Source: Streptomyces sp. DvalAA-43 (GTDB lineage Bacteria > Actinomycetota > Actinomycetes > Streptomycetales > Streptomycetaceae). From it: a stretch of 64,000 bases of DNA. The position numbers were made by a program, and so were the translations under genes. The stretch lies in contig NZ_FMBW01000088.1 of NCBI RefSeq assembly GCF_900091725.1, positions 1 through 64,000 on the forward strand. The letters run 5' to 3'. Of the stretch, positions 50,943-60,994 are shown piece by piece. Each line of letters begins with the position of its first letter. The stretch's first letter is position 1. Below the pieces are notes generated by a model. That model was not told the DNA's origin. It made no database searches and was given only the letters and a program-made list of their open reading frames with translations.

Positions 50943-51490
50943 TCAACCGGACGGCGTGACCGGGGACCACATGCCGAACCACTGCTCGGCGCCCCATGCC
51001 TCGTACCGTCGTATCTCGGTGAAGCCCAGCTTCACCGCGAGGCGCATCGAGCGGTCGTTGGCGGTCTGGGTGGCGAGAACCACCGGCCGGCCGGGAACCG
51101 CGTCGGCGAACCAGCCGAGTGCCGCCGTGCATGCCTCGGCGGCGTAACCGCACCCCCATGTTTCCGGCAGGAGCAGGTAGCCGAGTTCGGCCTCCCCTCC
51201 GTCCGGACGGACGTCACTGCGGTGCTCCGGGGCGCGCCGGTTGAGCTCGATGATGCCGATCATCGCCCCGTCGAGCTCGATCACGAAGAGGCCGGGGCGT
51301 CGCCCGGGTATCCCGGGCATGGCGCGTTCGAGTTCGTCGCGCGGTCGGGAGCCGCCCGTGTAGGTGCCACCTCCGGCGAGGAGAGCAGCTCGACGAACGC
51401 CGCACGGTCCCGGGCCTCGGACTCGCGGAGGACGAGGCGCTTGGTCCTGATCGGGGCGGGCGGCCAGGCGAAAGCTCCGGGATCAGTCAT
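50943..51490 (-). pseudogene. RimJ/RimL-type GNAT acetyltransferase, frameshifted
   Basis: ATG 51490 opens MTDPGAFAWPPAPIRTKRLV then LRESEARDRAAFVELLSSPEV. The expected GTYTGGSRPRDELERAMPGIPGR follows only after restoring one G in the GGAGGTGG run near 51372; the rest (GEAELGYLLLPETWGCGYAA, ANDRSMRLAVKLGFTEIRRY) is normal GNAT with the acetyl-CoA loop. Restored length about 182 residues. Either a pseudogene or a single-base sequence error. Confidence 0.8.
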
Positions 51491-51562
51491 GGCGGGCAAT
51501 CTACCGTGCGCCCGCCGGGTGGGAGCCTTCCCCGATCGGCGGCGGCAACGGCCCCTGCCCCG

Positions 51563-52111
51563 TCAGGAATTGAGCCAGTCGTCGACGGTGACGACATCCG
51601 CCCACTGCGGGAACAGCTTCTCGGTGAGGAAACGGTGGACCTCGGCATCGAGGTCCAGGCAGGCATCGGCCAGGACGGTGAGGCCGAAGTCCAGGTCGTT
51701 GGCCTGGCACAGGGTGTGCAGCACCACGGCGCTGGTGGCGATGCCGGTGAGGACGAGGCTGTCGATGCCGCGCGCCCGGAGCACCACGTCGAGATCGCTG
51801 CCCGAGAACGCGCTCGCCCGCCTCTTGGTCACCACCACCTCGCCCGGCAGGGGCGCGACATCGGGGTGGATCTCCGTACCGGGGTCGCCCTCGACATGGA
51901 GCCCGGCCCGTGCGACGGCGGTGAGCGCCCTGTTGCGCGGGCCGACTTCAGGGAACCCCGGGCGCAGTGCGATGACCACGTAGATGACGGGAATGCCCGC
52001 CGCCCGTGCGCCGTCGATCGCCCTGCGCAGGCGCGGCAGGTATCCGGAGCCGTCGTCGGCGATGTCCACGACGGCTCGCTGGACGTCCATCACGAGAAGG
52101 GCGGTGCTCAT
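51563..52111 (-). CDS. Isochorismatase-family cysteine-hydrolase-like protein
   Basis: Protein of 182 residues. The catalytic Asp (LLVMDVQRAVVD) and Lys (VVTKRRASAF) are visible, and the cis-peptide region GIATSAVVLHTLCQANDL is recognisable. At the nucleophile position the family has Cys in TNxCVxxT; here it reads SAVVLHT, so the usual Cys is absent. It may be a non-hydrolytic member or act otherwise. It appears monocistronic. Confidence 0.78.
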   Translation of the reverse strand: MSTALLVMDVQRAVVDIADDGSGYLPRLRRAIDGARAAGIPVIYVVIALRPGFPEVGPRNRALTAVARAGLHVEGDPGTEIHPDVAPLPGEVVVTKRRASAFSGSDLDVVLRARGIDSLVLTGIATSAVVLHTLCQANDLDFGLTVLADACLDLDAEVHRFLTEKLFPQWADVVTVDDWLNS

Positions 52112-52499
52112 ACGGTCTCCAGGAACGAGGTCGGTTCGGCTCCGAAGTGCGGGCCGGATTCTCGGTGTTCGGGCGGTACGCGGTCCGGCGGCGGGCGGCC
52201 TTCGGCACGTGGCAGTGTGCCCGCCGGGGACGGTTTTCGCCAGGCGATCGTGTGTTGGGGTGTGTGAAGGCGGTGCGCCGGGGATCGGTGGCCTCGGGGG
52301 CCGTCGGCAAGGGGGCGTGAGCGGCCTCGGTGGGCCTTCGGCCGCGCTCCGGCCGTGGTGCGCGACCGTTGGGTGGCCGCCTCCGGCTTCGGCCCCGACC
52401 CGCCCGCCCGCGCCCTCGACGCATCGGGCCTGACCTGGCGGTTTGTCAGGATCCGCCTAGGGTGGGGAGCTCTGCCGGACATCATCGGAGGAGGAGTCC
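52112..52499. other. 388-bp gene-free spacer
   Basis: No supported coding frame or recognisable RNA. It should hold the divergent promoters of the isochorismatase-like and GyrB-like genes. GGAGGAG at 52490-52496 is the ribosome site of the latter. Confidence 0.5.
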
Positions 52500-53741
52500 G
52501 TGAGTGAGGATGCCACCAGGTACGACGCCAGCCGCATCCAGGTGCTGGAGGGGGCGGAAGCCATACGGAAGCGGCCCGGGATGTACATCGGATCGACGAG
52601 TGAACGCGGCCTGTACCAGTTGGTGTTCGAGGTCGTCGGCCGGTCGGTGGACGAGGTCCTGGCCGGGCGTGCCGGAGCCGTCGATGTCACCCTCACGTCC
52701 GACGGCGGCGTACGGGTCACCGATGACGGGCCGGGTGTCCCCGCCGACGATGCCGCCGGGGACACCGACGGGCCCGGTCTCGAATCCCTGCTGACCCGCA
52801 CCCGCCCCGGGGCCTGGCGCGGCGGCCGCCACACCGTGGTTGTGAGCCTCTCCGGCATGGGGCCCTGCGTCACCAACGCCCTGTCCAGCCGCATGACGGC
52901 GGAGGTGCGGCGCGAAGGGGTGCGCCGGGTCCAGGAGTACGCGCGCGGCGTCGCGCTCACCCCGCTCACGGCCGCAGGGCCGGCGACCGGAAGCGGGACG
53001 AGCATCACCTTCTGGCCCGACACCGGCATCTTCGGCACGGCGACCTGCTCGTTCGCCGTGCTGGCGGAGCGCTTCAGGGAGCTGGCCTTCCTGAACCAGG
53101 GCCTCCGCATCTCCCTGACCGACGAACGTGCCTCCGGCGAATCCCAGCCGGTGAGGTTTCAATTCCCGCATGGGGCAAGGGACTTCGTCGCTTTCCTCGG
53201 CGGCGCGCGGGACGGGGATCCCGTCCAGCCGGACGTCATCGGCTTCGCTTGCGAGGACCCGCGGATGGCGGGGGCGGTGGAGGTGGCCCTGCGGTGGTGC
53301 GACTCCGGCGACGAGCGGATCCGGAGCTTCGCCAACAGCGCCCCCACCCCCGAAGGCGGCACCCATGTGCGGGGGTTCCGTGACGGGGTGGTGGCCGCAC
53401 TCACCTCGTACGCGCGGCAGCGGCGACTGCTCACGGCCGACGACCCCGGCCTCGGCCCCGAGCAGATCGGCGAGGGGCTGACGGCGGTGGTGTCGGTGAA
53501 GCTGGACCACCCGGAGTTCCACGGCGCCACGCACGGACAGCTGGGCGGCGCCGCAGTGCGCGGCTGCGTCGCGGAGGCGGTCCGGGACCACATCGGCAGA
53601 TGGCTGGAGGGCCACCCGGAGCAGGCCGAGGTCGTCGCCGGACGGGTCGTCAGGCAGCCGCGTCCGGGCCCGCATCGCGACGTGCGAAGCGGACCGGAGT
53701 CTGGAAACGGGCCTTGCGGGCGGCGCGGCGGAAGACGGTGA
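52500..53741 (+). CDS. Stand-alone GyrB-like ATPase/transducer protein with altered ATP site
   Basis: Protein of 413 residues, GTG 52500 after GGAGGAG. YDASRIQVLEGAEAIRKRPG then MYIGSTSERGLYQLVFEVV is the GyrB GHKL N-terminus; a transducer domain follows (to about residue 390). TOPRIM and C-terminal domains are absent. In the ATP site the Mg-binding Asn (GyrB EVVDNSVDE) reads Arg (EVVGRSVDE), and the GxHGVG lid reads SLSGMG, while DDGPGVP is kept. ATP hydrolysis is doubtful. Similar short GyrB-like genes occur in Streptomyces; role unknown. Confidence 0.82.
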   Translation: MSEDATRYDASRIQVLEGAEAIRKRPGMYIGSTSERGLYQLVFEVVGRSVDEVLAGRAGAVDVTLTSDGGVRVTDDGPGVPADDAAGDTDGPGLESLLTRTRPGAWRGGRHTVVVSLSGMGPCVTNALSSRMTAEVRREGVRRVQEYARGVALTPLTAAGPATGSGTSITFWPDTGIFGTATCSFAVLAERFRELAFLNQGLRISLTDERASGESQPVRFQFPHGARDFVAFLGGARDGDPVQPDVIGFACEDPRMAGAVEVALRWCDSGDERIRSFANSAPTPEGGTHVRGFRDGVVAALTSYARQRRLLTADDPGLGPEQIGEGLTAVVSVKLDHPEFHGATHGQLGGAAVRGCVAEAVRDHIGRWLEGHPEQAEVVAGRVVRQPRPGPHRDVRSGPESGNGPCGRRGGRR

Positions 53742-54540
53742 GAACGGCAGGACCGGCCAGGGTGACGCAGACGAGATTGGTGACGGCGCGACCGGTGTCC
53801 CAGCCGAGGGACGTGGCCAGGTCGAAGGCGATGTAGCGCTGGAACTGCTCGGTGAACGGCAGCCCCGGCAGATAGGCGATCGAGCTGTTCGAGTCCAGGG
53901 AGAACGGCCAGAAGGAGAGGTTCAGGAGGAAGCCGAACAAGTAGCCGGAGAGCGAGCCGTAGACGGCCAGCATGAGGACCTCCCTGCGACCCGTCGCCCG
54001 GGGGAGGAACCCGGCGAGCATGCCGACGAAGGCGCAGCCGAACATCTGGGACGGCATCCACGGGCCCACGCCGCCGGTGATGAGAGCGGAGGCGAAGAGG
54101 GAGGCGCACCCGAGGGTGAAGCCGAAACCGGAGCCGTACACCAGGCCCGCGAGAACGAGAATGAAGAACACCGTCTCGGTGCCGGCCGTGCCTGCGCCGA
54201 GGGGACGGACGGCCGCGTTGACGGCGGACGGCACGCCCAGCATGGCGAGCGCCTTGGAGTTGATGCCGCCCTCGGCGATCTCGGAGATCACCACACAGAG
54301 CACGATCACCAGCAGCGCACCGAAGACCAGGAGCGGGGTGCAGTTCGAGCCGAACGTGCCGGGCGCGACGAGGAAGGGCCAGAAGAACGCGACGACGCCC
54401 AGCGCGGCGGCCAGGGCGATGACGACCCCGGCCCGGGGGCGCAGGCGAATGGCCGCGGCGTACGTGCTCACGAGTCGGGGTCCGGCTTCGGCCCCGTCGG
54501 CACCCCTTGCGGGGGCCGACGGGGCCGAAGGACGAGTCAC
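53650..54540 (-). CDS. ECF transporter S-component-like membrane protein
   Basis: Protein of 296 residues, GTG 54540 (weak ribosome site). About six to seven membrane helices (GVVIALAAALGVVAFFWPFL, LLVFGALLVIVLCVVISEIA, FFILVLAGLVYGSGFGFTLG). FGCAFVGMLAGFLP and the conserved small-residue helices match the S component of energy-coupling-factor vitamin importers. No ATPase or EcfT gene is adjacent. Its last 92 bp are antisense to the end of the GyrB-like gene. Confidence 0.7.
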   Translation of the reverse strand: MTRPSAPSAPARGADGAEAGPRLVSTYAAAIRLRPRAGVVIALAAALGVVAFFWPFLVAPGTFGSNCTPLLVFGALLVIVLCVVISEIAEGGINSKALAMLGVPSAVNAAVRPLGAGTAGTETVFFILVLAGLVYGSGFGFTLGCASLFASALITGGVGPWMPSQMFGCAFVGMLAGFLPRATGRREVLMLAVYGSLSGYLFGFLLNLSFWPFSLDSNSSIAYLPGLPFTEQFQRYIAFDLATSLGWDTGRAVTNLVCVTLAGPAVLTVFRRAARKARFQTPVRFARRDAGPDAAA

Positions 54541-54548
54541 CGGAGCGG

Positions 54549-55922
54549 TCAGCGCACCCGGAGCGCCTCGCGGATCGTGGTGAACAGGTCGGTCTGGTTG
54601 GTGACGCCCAGGACCCGGTAGGCCTGGGGGCCCTGCGCCGCGATCCGGACCTCGGTACCGGTGTGCTCCTGCGACTCACCGGGCGGGTTGGTCGAGTAGT
54701 TCACCTTGAGCTGCTGGCCCTCGTCGGTGACCAGCGTGGAGGACAGGCCGGGCGGCTGGGCCTCCAGGGGCACGATCTGGCTGCTGTGACCGTGGTCGGC
54801 GGTGGTGACGACGAGGGTGTCGGGGTGCTTGGCGGCGTACGCGCGGGCCGTCTTCACCGCACGGTCGAAGGCCGCGGTCTCGCCGATCTGGCCGCACGGG
54901 TCGGCCGCGTGGTCCTGCTTGTCGATCGACGCGCCCTCGACCTGGAGGAAGAAGCCCTTCTTGCTGTGCTTCTGCTTCTGCTTCGCCTCAAGGAGCTGGA
55001 TGGCCTTGGTGGTCTGGTCGGCGAGGTTCGGGGTGCCCGCGGGCCGGCCCGGGTTGGAGGTGACACAGCGCTGGGGGGCGGTGCCGCCCACCGCGGCGGT
55101 CTTGCCGGTCCACTCGGTCGCGACGTTGCCGGACGCGAAGAGCCCGAGCACCGGCTTGCCGCCCTTGACCTTCTTCAGGGCAGAGTTGTCGGTGACGACC
55201 TGGTAACCCAGCTTCCGCGCCTGCTCGGTGACGGTCAGGCCCTTGTACTTGCCCTGGGTGATCTTCTGGTCGAAGCGCTGCTTGCCGCCGCCGAGCAGGA
55301 CGTCGACCTTGTGGTTCACGCTCTGCTCGGCGATGGAGCCGGGGCCGCCCTTGGCGATGGTGTCGGTGGGGCACTTGGCCATGTCGGCGGGGCCCTGGCA
55401 GGAGCGGTCGGTGACGTGCGAGGCGAGGACGGCCGGGGTGGCGTCGGTCAGCTCGGCGGTGGTCACCGAGCCGGTCGCGTAGCCGCCCTTCTGCGCCAGT
55501 TCCAGAATGGTCGGCACGGCCTTGTCGGTGCGCGGCGTCTTGGAGATCCGCCCGTTGACGGTCTTGACGCCGGTGGCCCAGCCGGTGCCGCTGGCCGCGG
55601 AGTCGGTGACGTAGTCCGGCGTGCCGTCCGCGTGTACCGCGTACGTCGTGTAGGCGCCGGTCAGCGGGAACTTGTCCATGTTCAGGCGGCCGGCCGCGCC
55701 CACGGTGTAGTCGCGGGCGAGGGTGATCTCCGAGTCGCCCATGCCGTCACCGATGAGCAGGATGACGTTCTTCGCCTTGCCGCCCTTGATGGCGTCCTTC
55801 GCGTGCTCCTTGGTGCCGTACGCACCGGCCGTCGCCGTGAGGGCGACCGCGGCGGTGGCGGTGGCGGCGATGACCGCACCGGTGGCTATCAGGTGGCTGC
55901 GGGACAGGCGCTGTCTGGGCAT
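54549..55922 (-). CDS. Secreted alkaline phosphatase (PhoA type)
   Basis: Protein of 457 residues, ATG 55922 with AAGGAGA 6 nt upstream. Signal peptide MPRQRLSRSHLIATGAVIAA to about residue 35. Metal site NVILLIGDGMGDSEI, catalytic Ser in VTDSAASGTGWATG, and metal ligands in EGASIDKQDHAADPC and TTADHGHSS. It releases phosphate from organic esters outside the cell. A PHO-box-like repeat upstream (55978-55999) suggests PhoP control. It ends 8 bp before the ECF-type gene. Confidence 0.92.
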   Translation of the reverse strand: MPRQRLSRSHLIATGAVIAATATAAVALTATAGAYGTKEHAKDAIKGGKAKNVILLIGDGMGDSEITLARDYTVGAAGRLNMDKFPLTGAYTTYAVHADGTPDYVTDSAASGTGWATGVKTVNGRISKTPRTDKAVPTILELAQKGGYATGSVTTAELTDATPAVLASHVTDRSCQGPADMAKCPTDTIAKGGPGSIAEQSVNHKVDVLLGGGKQRFDQKITQGKYKGLTVTEQARKLGYQVVTDNSALKKVKGGKPVLGLFASGNVATEWTGKTAAVGGTAPQRCVTSNPGRPAGTPNLADQTTKAIQLLEAKQKQKHSKKGFFLQVEGASIDKQDHAADPCGQIGETAAFDRAVKTARAYAAKHPDTLVVTTADHGHSSQIVPLEAQPPGLSSTLVTDEGQQLKVNYSTNPPGESQEHTGTEVRIAAQGPQAYRVLGVTNQTDLFTTIREALRVR

Positions 55923-55977
55923 GCAAATCTCCTTGATCCGGTCGGCGGGGAGCACCGACGGAGAGCAGCTCATCAGC

Positions 55978-55999
55978 GGCGGGTGAACCGTCGGTGACG
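55978..55999 (-). promoter_or_regulatory. PHO-box-like direct repeats
   Basis: On the minus strand CGTCACCGACG then GTTCACCCGCC form two adjacent 11-nt units; the second matches the PhoP direct-repeat unit of Streptomyces. It lies 56 bp upstream of the alkaline phosphatase start. Confidence 0.65.
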
Positions 56000-56074
56000 T
56001 GGAGATCGCGTCCGTCCTGCCGGAACATGGCATCGGAGCCCACCGGCGCCCCGGCGGCCCCGGCCGCACGGCAG

Positions 56075-56107
56075 CGGGCCCCGGCGGAACGAATCCGCCG
56101 GGGCCCG
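56075..56107 (-). terminator. Terminator hairpin after argG
   Basis: CGGGCCCCGGCGGA (56075-56088) pairs with TCCGCCGGGGCCCG (56094-56107) around a 5-nt loop, 32 bp past the argG stop. Confidence 0.7.
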
Positions 56108-56138
56108 CCGACCGGGTGCGTACGCCCGGTGGCCGGTG

Positions 56139-57587
56139 TCAGTCCGTGCCGGACTCCATCGCGGCCCGGTCCAGCATCGTCTCCTCGTCCGTGGTCTCGC
56201 CGCGCGAGGCGATCGCCTGGGCGCCGCCCTGGTCCATGGCGCCGATCAGGCCGGTCGAGGCGGCCTGGGCGGCGCCGATCGGCGTCGGGTGGCCGGTGCC
56301 GACCAGACCCAGGCCCGCGTACTGCTCCAGCCGCGCGCGGGAGTCGGCGATGTCCAGGTTCCGCATGGTGAGCTGGCCGATCCGGTCCACCGGGCCGAAC
56401 GCCGAGTCCTCGGTGCGCTCCATGGAGAGCTTGTCCGGGTGGTAGCTGAACGCCGGGCCCGTGGTGTCGAGGACCGAGTAGTCCTCGCCGCGCCGCAGCC
56501 GCAGCGTCACCTCGCCGGTGACGGCCGCGCCGACCCAGCGCTGGAGCGACTCGCGGATCATCAGCGCCTGCGGGTCCAGCCAGCGGCCCTCGTACATCAG
56601 CCGGCCGAGCCGCCGGCCCTCGTTGTGGTACGCCGCCAGGGTGTCCTCGTTGTGGATCGCGTTGACCAGGCGCTCGTAGGCGATGTGCAGCAGCGCCATG
56701 CCGGGCGCCTCGTAGATGCCGCGGCTCTTGGCCTCGATGATCCGGTTCTCGATCTGGTCGGACATGCCGAGGCCGTGGCGGCCGCCGATCGCGTTGGCCT
56801 CCATCACGAGGTCGACCGGGGAGGCGAACTCCTTGCCGTTGACCGTGACCGGGCGGCCCTGGTCGAAGCCGATCGTCACGTCCTCCGTGAGGATCTCCAC
56901 CGACGGGTCCCAGAACCGCACGCCCATGATCGGGTCGACCGTCTCGACCCCGGTGTCGAGGTGCTCCAGGGTCTTGGCCTCGTGCGTGGCACCCCAGATG
57001 TTGGCGTCCGTGGAGTACGCCTTCTCCGTCGAGTCCCGGTAGGGCAGCCCGTGCGCGAGCAGCCACTCGGACATCTCCTTGCGGCCGCCGAGCTCCGTGA
57101 CGAAGTCCGCGTCCAGCCAGGGCTTGTAGATCCGCAGGTGCGGGTTGGCGAGCAGCCCGTACCGGTAGAACCGCTCGATGTCGTTGCCCTTGAACGTGGA
57201 GCCGTCGCCCCAGATCTGCACCCCGTCCTCCAGCATGGCCCGCACCAGCAGCGTGCCGGTCACGGCCCGCCCCAGAGGCGTGGTGTTGAAGTACGGGCGC
57301 CCGCCCGACCTGATGTGGAACGCGCCGCAGGCGAGCGCGGCCAGCCCTTCCTCGACCAGCGCGGCACGGCAGTCGACGAGCCGGGTGATCTCGGCGCCGT
57401 ACGCGGAGGCGCGGCCGGGCACGGACGCGATGTCGGGCTCGTCGTACTGGCCGATGTCGGCGGTGTACGTGCAGGGGACGGCACCCTTGTCACGCATCCA
57501 GGCGACGGCGACGGAGGTATCGAGCCCGCCGGAGAAGGCGATGCCGACGCGCTCGCCGGTGGGGAGGGAGGTGAGGACTTTGGACAT
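56139..57587 (-). CDS. argG: Argininosuccinate synthase (long form)
   Basis: Protein of 482 residues (MSKVLTSLPTGERVGIAFSG) from ATG 57587; two further ATGs at 57605 and 57602 are possible, and none has a clear Shine-Dalgarno. P-loop AFSGGLDTSVAV, GDGSTFKGND and the citrulline/Asp-binding residues are intact. It ligates citrulline and aspartate using ATP in arginine synthesis. It is the longer E. coli-like type, not the roughly 400-residue type. An ARG-box-like element lies just upstream. Confidence 0.93.
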   Translation of the reverse strand: MSKVLTSLPTGERVGIAFSGGLDTSVAVAWMRDKGAVPCTYTADIGQYDEPDIASVPGRASAYGAEITRLVDCRAALVEEGLAALACGAFHIRSGGRPYFNTTPLGRAVTGTLLVRAMLEDGVQIWGDGSTFKGNDIERFYRYGLLANPHLRIYKPWLDADFVTELGGRKEMSEWLLAHGLPYRDSTEKAYSTDANIWGATHEAKTLEHLDTGVETVDPIMGVRFWDPSVEILTEDVTIGFDQGRPVTVNGKEFASPVDLVMEANAIGGRHGLGMSDQIENRIIEAKSRGIYEAPGMALLHIAYERLVNAIHNEDTLAAYHNEGRRLGRLMYEGRWLDPQALMIRESLQRWVGAAVTGEVTLRLRRGEDYSVLDTTGPAFSYHPDKLSMERTEDSAFGPVDRIGQLTMRNLDIADSRARLEQYAGLGLVGTGHPTPIGAAQAASTGLIGAMDQGGAQAIASRGETTDEETMLDRAAMESGTD

Positions 57588-57595
57588 AGGAAGAC

Positions 57596-57623
57596 TATGC
57601 ATCACTTCGCATGATCATGCAAC
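57596..57623 (-). promoter_or_regulatory. ARG-box-like operator
   Basis: TGCATGATCATGC and TGATGCATA lie in the 36 bp before argG and resemble the CATGCAT-type ArgR half sites. AT-rich against the background, and positioned to block transcription. Confidence 0.5.
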
Positions 57624-57672
57624 ATCGCCAGGTCGGGCGGGCGCGCCGCGGCCGGTGCTCCCCGGTGACGCA

Positions 57673-57705
57673 CCGCGCGGCCGGGCGAATCGCCCGGCCG
57701 CGCGG
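57673..57705 (-). terminator. Terminator hairpin after the chitinase
   Basis: GCGCGGCCGGGCGA (57675-57688) pairs with TCGCCCGGCCGCGC (57690-57703); the arms extend two bases on each side. It lies 33 bp after the chitinase stop. Confidence 0.75.
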
Positions 57706-57737
57706 CCCTGATCGATGCTCGGTGGAACGGGCGACCG

Positions 57738-59015
<1,278 letters not shown>

Positions 59016-59121
59016 CATGTCTCCTCGTGGGGGAGGGAACTTGCTTGTGGGGGGCGGGCGGTCGGCCATCGCGTGGACTTGGCATGAACGTGCAAAGGCC
59101 GTTCCGGTGGGAACCGTAGAT

Positions 59122-59154
59122 GGACTAGACCAGTCGGGTCAATGGTTCGGACCA
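59122..59154 (-). promoter_or_regulatory. Twin DasR-like (dre) boxes, second chitinase promoter
   Basis: Minus strand ACTGGTCTAGTCC (59134-59122), identical to the box at 9225-9213, plus TGGTTCGGACCA at 59143-59154. The starts are 21 bp apart, exactly as in the first chitinase promoter. Confidence 0.78.
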
Positions 59155-59390
59155 ACTCCGGTGATCGCCGCGCCCGGTGCCGAGTCGCCCGGTCACCCCG
59201 TGACGGATATCGTCCGATCGGGCATACTCAAGCCGCCACAGCCGCCGGCCAGCAGCTCTCGTAATCCGAGGGGGCGGCGTCGGCTGAGCAGCAGTGCTTT
59301 TCCGGGCCCGCCCGGAAACCCACGGCGGCGCCGCCCACACCCCTCGCGCGCGCGACCGTCGCAACGCCCGACAGGGAGGAGAGCGCCGTC
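59155..59390. other. Gene-free spacer between chitinase and acyl-CoA dehydrogenase
   Basis: No supported frame. It should contain the acyl-CoA dehydrogenase promoter; GGGAGGAG just before 59391 is its ribosome site. Confidence 0.4.
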
Positions 59391-60563
59391 ATGACCGACC
59401 GTGCCCCGCACGTGGTGGAACGCCGTCTGCCCACCGAGGAGTCCAGGCAACTCGTCGCGCTCGTCCGCGACATCGCCCAGCGGGAGATCTCGCCCGGGGC
59501 GGCCGAGGAGGAGGAAGCGGGCCGGTTCCCGCGCGAGGTCTTCACCCTGCTCTCCGATTCCGGACTGCTGGGACTGCCCTACGACTCCGCCTACGGCGGC
59601 GGCGACCAGCCGTACGAGGTCTACCTCCAGGTCCTCGAAGAGCTCGCGGCCGCCCGGCTCACCGTCGGCCTCGGCGTCAGCGTCCACTCCCTCGCCTGCC
59701 ACGCGGTCGCCGGATACGGCACCAAGGAGCAGCGGACCGAACACCTCCCGGCGATGCTGGGAGGGGGCCTGCTGGGCGCCTACTGCCTCTCCGAGCCCGC
59801 CGCGGGCTCCGATGCCGCCTCGCTCCGTACGAAGGCCGCACGGGACGGCGACGACTGGGTGATCACCGGCACCAAGGCGTGGATCACCCACGGTGGAGTC
59901 GCCGACTTCTACACGGTCCTGGCCCGCACCGGAGTCGAGGGCGCCCGTGGGATCACCGCGTTCCTGGTGCCCGGCGACGCCGAGGGGCTCGAAGCCGCCG
60001 CCCCCGAGAAGAAGATGGGGATGAAGGGCTCGCCCACCGCCCAGCTCAACTTCGACGGCGTCCGGGTCTCCGACGCGCGCCGGATCGGCGAGGAGGGCCA
60101 GGGCTTCGCGATCGCCCTGTCCGCGCTCGACTCCGGGCGCCTCGGCATCGCCGCCTGCGCGATCGGCGTCGCCCAGGCGGCCCTGAACGAGGCCGTCGGC
60201 TACGCCGCCGGACGGCAGCAGTTCGGCCGCCCCATCGCGGACTTCCAGGGACTGCGCTTCATGCTCGCCGACATGGCCACCCAGATCGAGGCGGGCCGGG
60301 CGCTCTACCTGGAGGCGGCCCGGCTCCGCGACGAGGACAAGCCCTTCTCGCGCCAGGCGGCCATGGCCAAGCTCTTCTGCACGGACACCGCCATGCGGGT
60401 CACCGTCGACGCGGTCCAGGTGCTCGGCGGATACGGCTACACCCTCGACTTCCCCGTCGAGAGGCTGATGCGCGAGGCCAAGGTGCTGCAGATCGTCGAG
60501 GGCACCAATCAGATCCAGCGGATGGTCATCGCGCGCCACCTCGCAGGTCCTGAGACGCGCTGA
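59391..60563 (+). CDS. Acyl-CoA dehydrogenase
   Basis: Protein of 390 residues. Standard FAD-dependent ACAD fold: CLSEPAAGSDAASLRTKAAR and WITHGGVADFYTVLART (FAD region), GMKGSPTAQLNFDGVRV, and QFGRPIADFQGLRFMLADMA with the C-terminal QVLGGYGYTLDFPVERLMRE then AKVLQIVEGTNQIQRMVIAR carrying the catalytic Glu. It oxidises acyl-CoA to enoyl-CoA; chain preference is not readable. The 3' end overlaps a small minus-strand gene by 38 bp. Confidence 0.93.
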   Translation: MTDRAPHVVERRLPTEESRQLVALVRDIAQREISPGAAEEEEAGRFPREVFTLLSDSGLLGLPYDSAYGGGDQPYEVYLQVLEELAAARLTVGLGVSVHSLACHAVAGYGTKEQRTEHLPAMLGGGLLGAYCLSEPAAGSDAASLRTKAARDGDDWVITGTKAWITHGGVADFYTVLARTGVEGARGITAFLVPGDAEGLEAAAPEKKMGMKGSPTAQLNFDGVRVSDARRIGEEGQGFAIALSALDSGRLGIAACAIGVAQAALNEAVGYAAGRQQFGRPIADFQGLRFMLADMATQIEAGRALYLEAARLRDEDKPFSRQAAMAKLFCTDTAMRVTVDAVQVLGGYGYTLDFPVERLMREAKVLQIVEGTNQIQRMVIARHLAGPETR

Positions 60564-60837
60564 CCCGCGGCGGCCGGTCCGACCACACCGGCGTCGTCAT
60601 GACCCGGTTCCACTCCTGGTCGTGGCGGCCCGGCAGGGTCCGGTCCGCGCTCTCCCAATGACGCAGCAGGGCCCGGTAGATGGGCGGATCGGTGGAGTGC
60701 GGCACGGGCCGGGGCTCCGAACGGGGAGACGCGGGCCGGGGCACCGGCTGCACACCGGGCTGCGGAACCGATTCTTCGACGGTGGGAGCGGCGAGGCGGC
60801 GACGGCCGGGACCGGCCGTTGAGTGCAGCAGGGTCAT
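60526..60837 (-). CDS. Conserved small hypothetical protein, 103 residues
   Basis: A proline-rich N-terminus is followed by PPIYRALLRHWESADRTLPG then RHDQEWNRVMTTPVWSDRPP, a motif I recognise as recurrent in Streptomyces hypotheticals. No known function. Its 3' end overlaps the end of the acyl-CoA dehydrogenase gene on the other strand. Confidence 0.6.
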   Translation of the reverse strand: MTLLHSTAGPGRRRLAAPTVEESVPQPGVQPVPRPASPRSEPRPVPHSTDPPIYRALLRHWESADRTLPGRHDQEWNRVMTTPVWSDRPPRVSASQDLRGGAR

Positions 60838-60994
60838 ACCTGGCCAACGGCGCGGGGCGGGCCCTGGTCACTGCCGGGCCGAATCGAGAGCCCGTTCGCC
60901 CCGTCCCCGGGCCTGCCGGGTCCTCACCGCGGGCACCACGTCGGTCGGCCGTCGTGGTGCGGCGCAGGGCTTCGGGCGGGTGCGGGGGCTGCCG

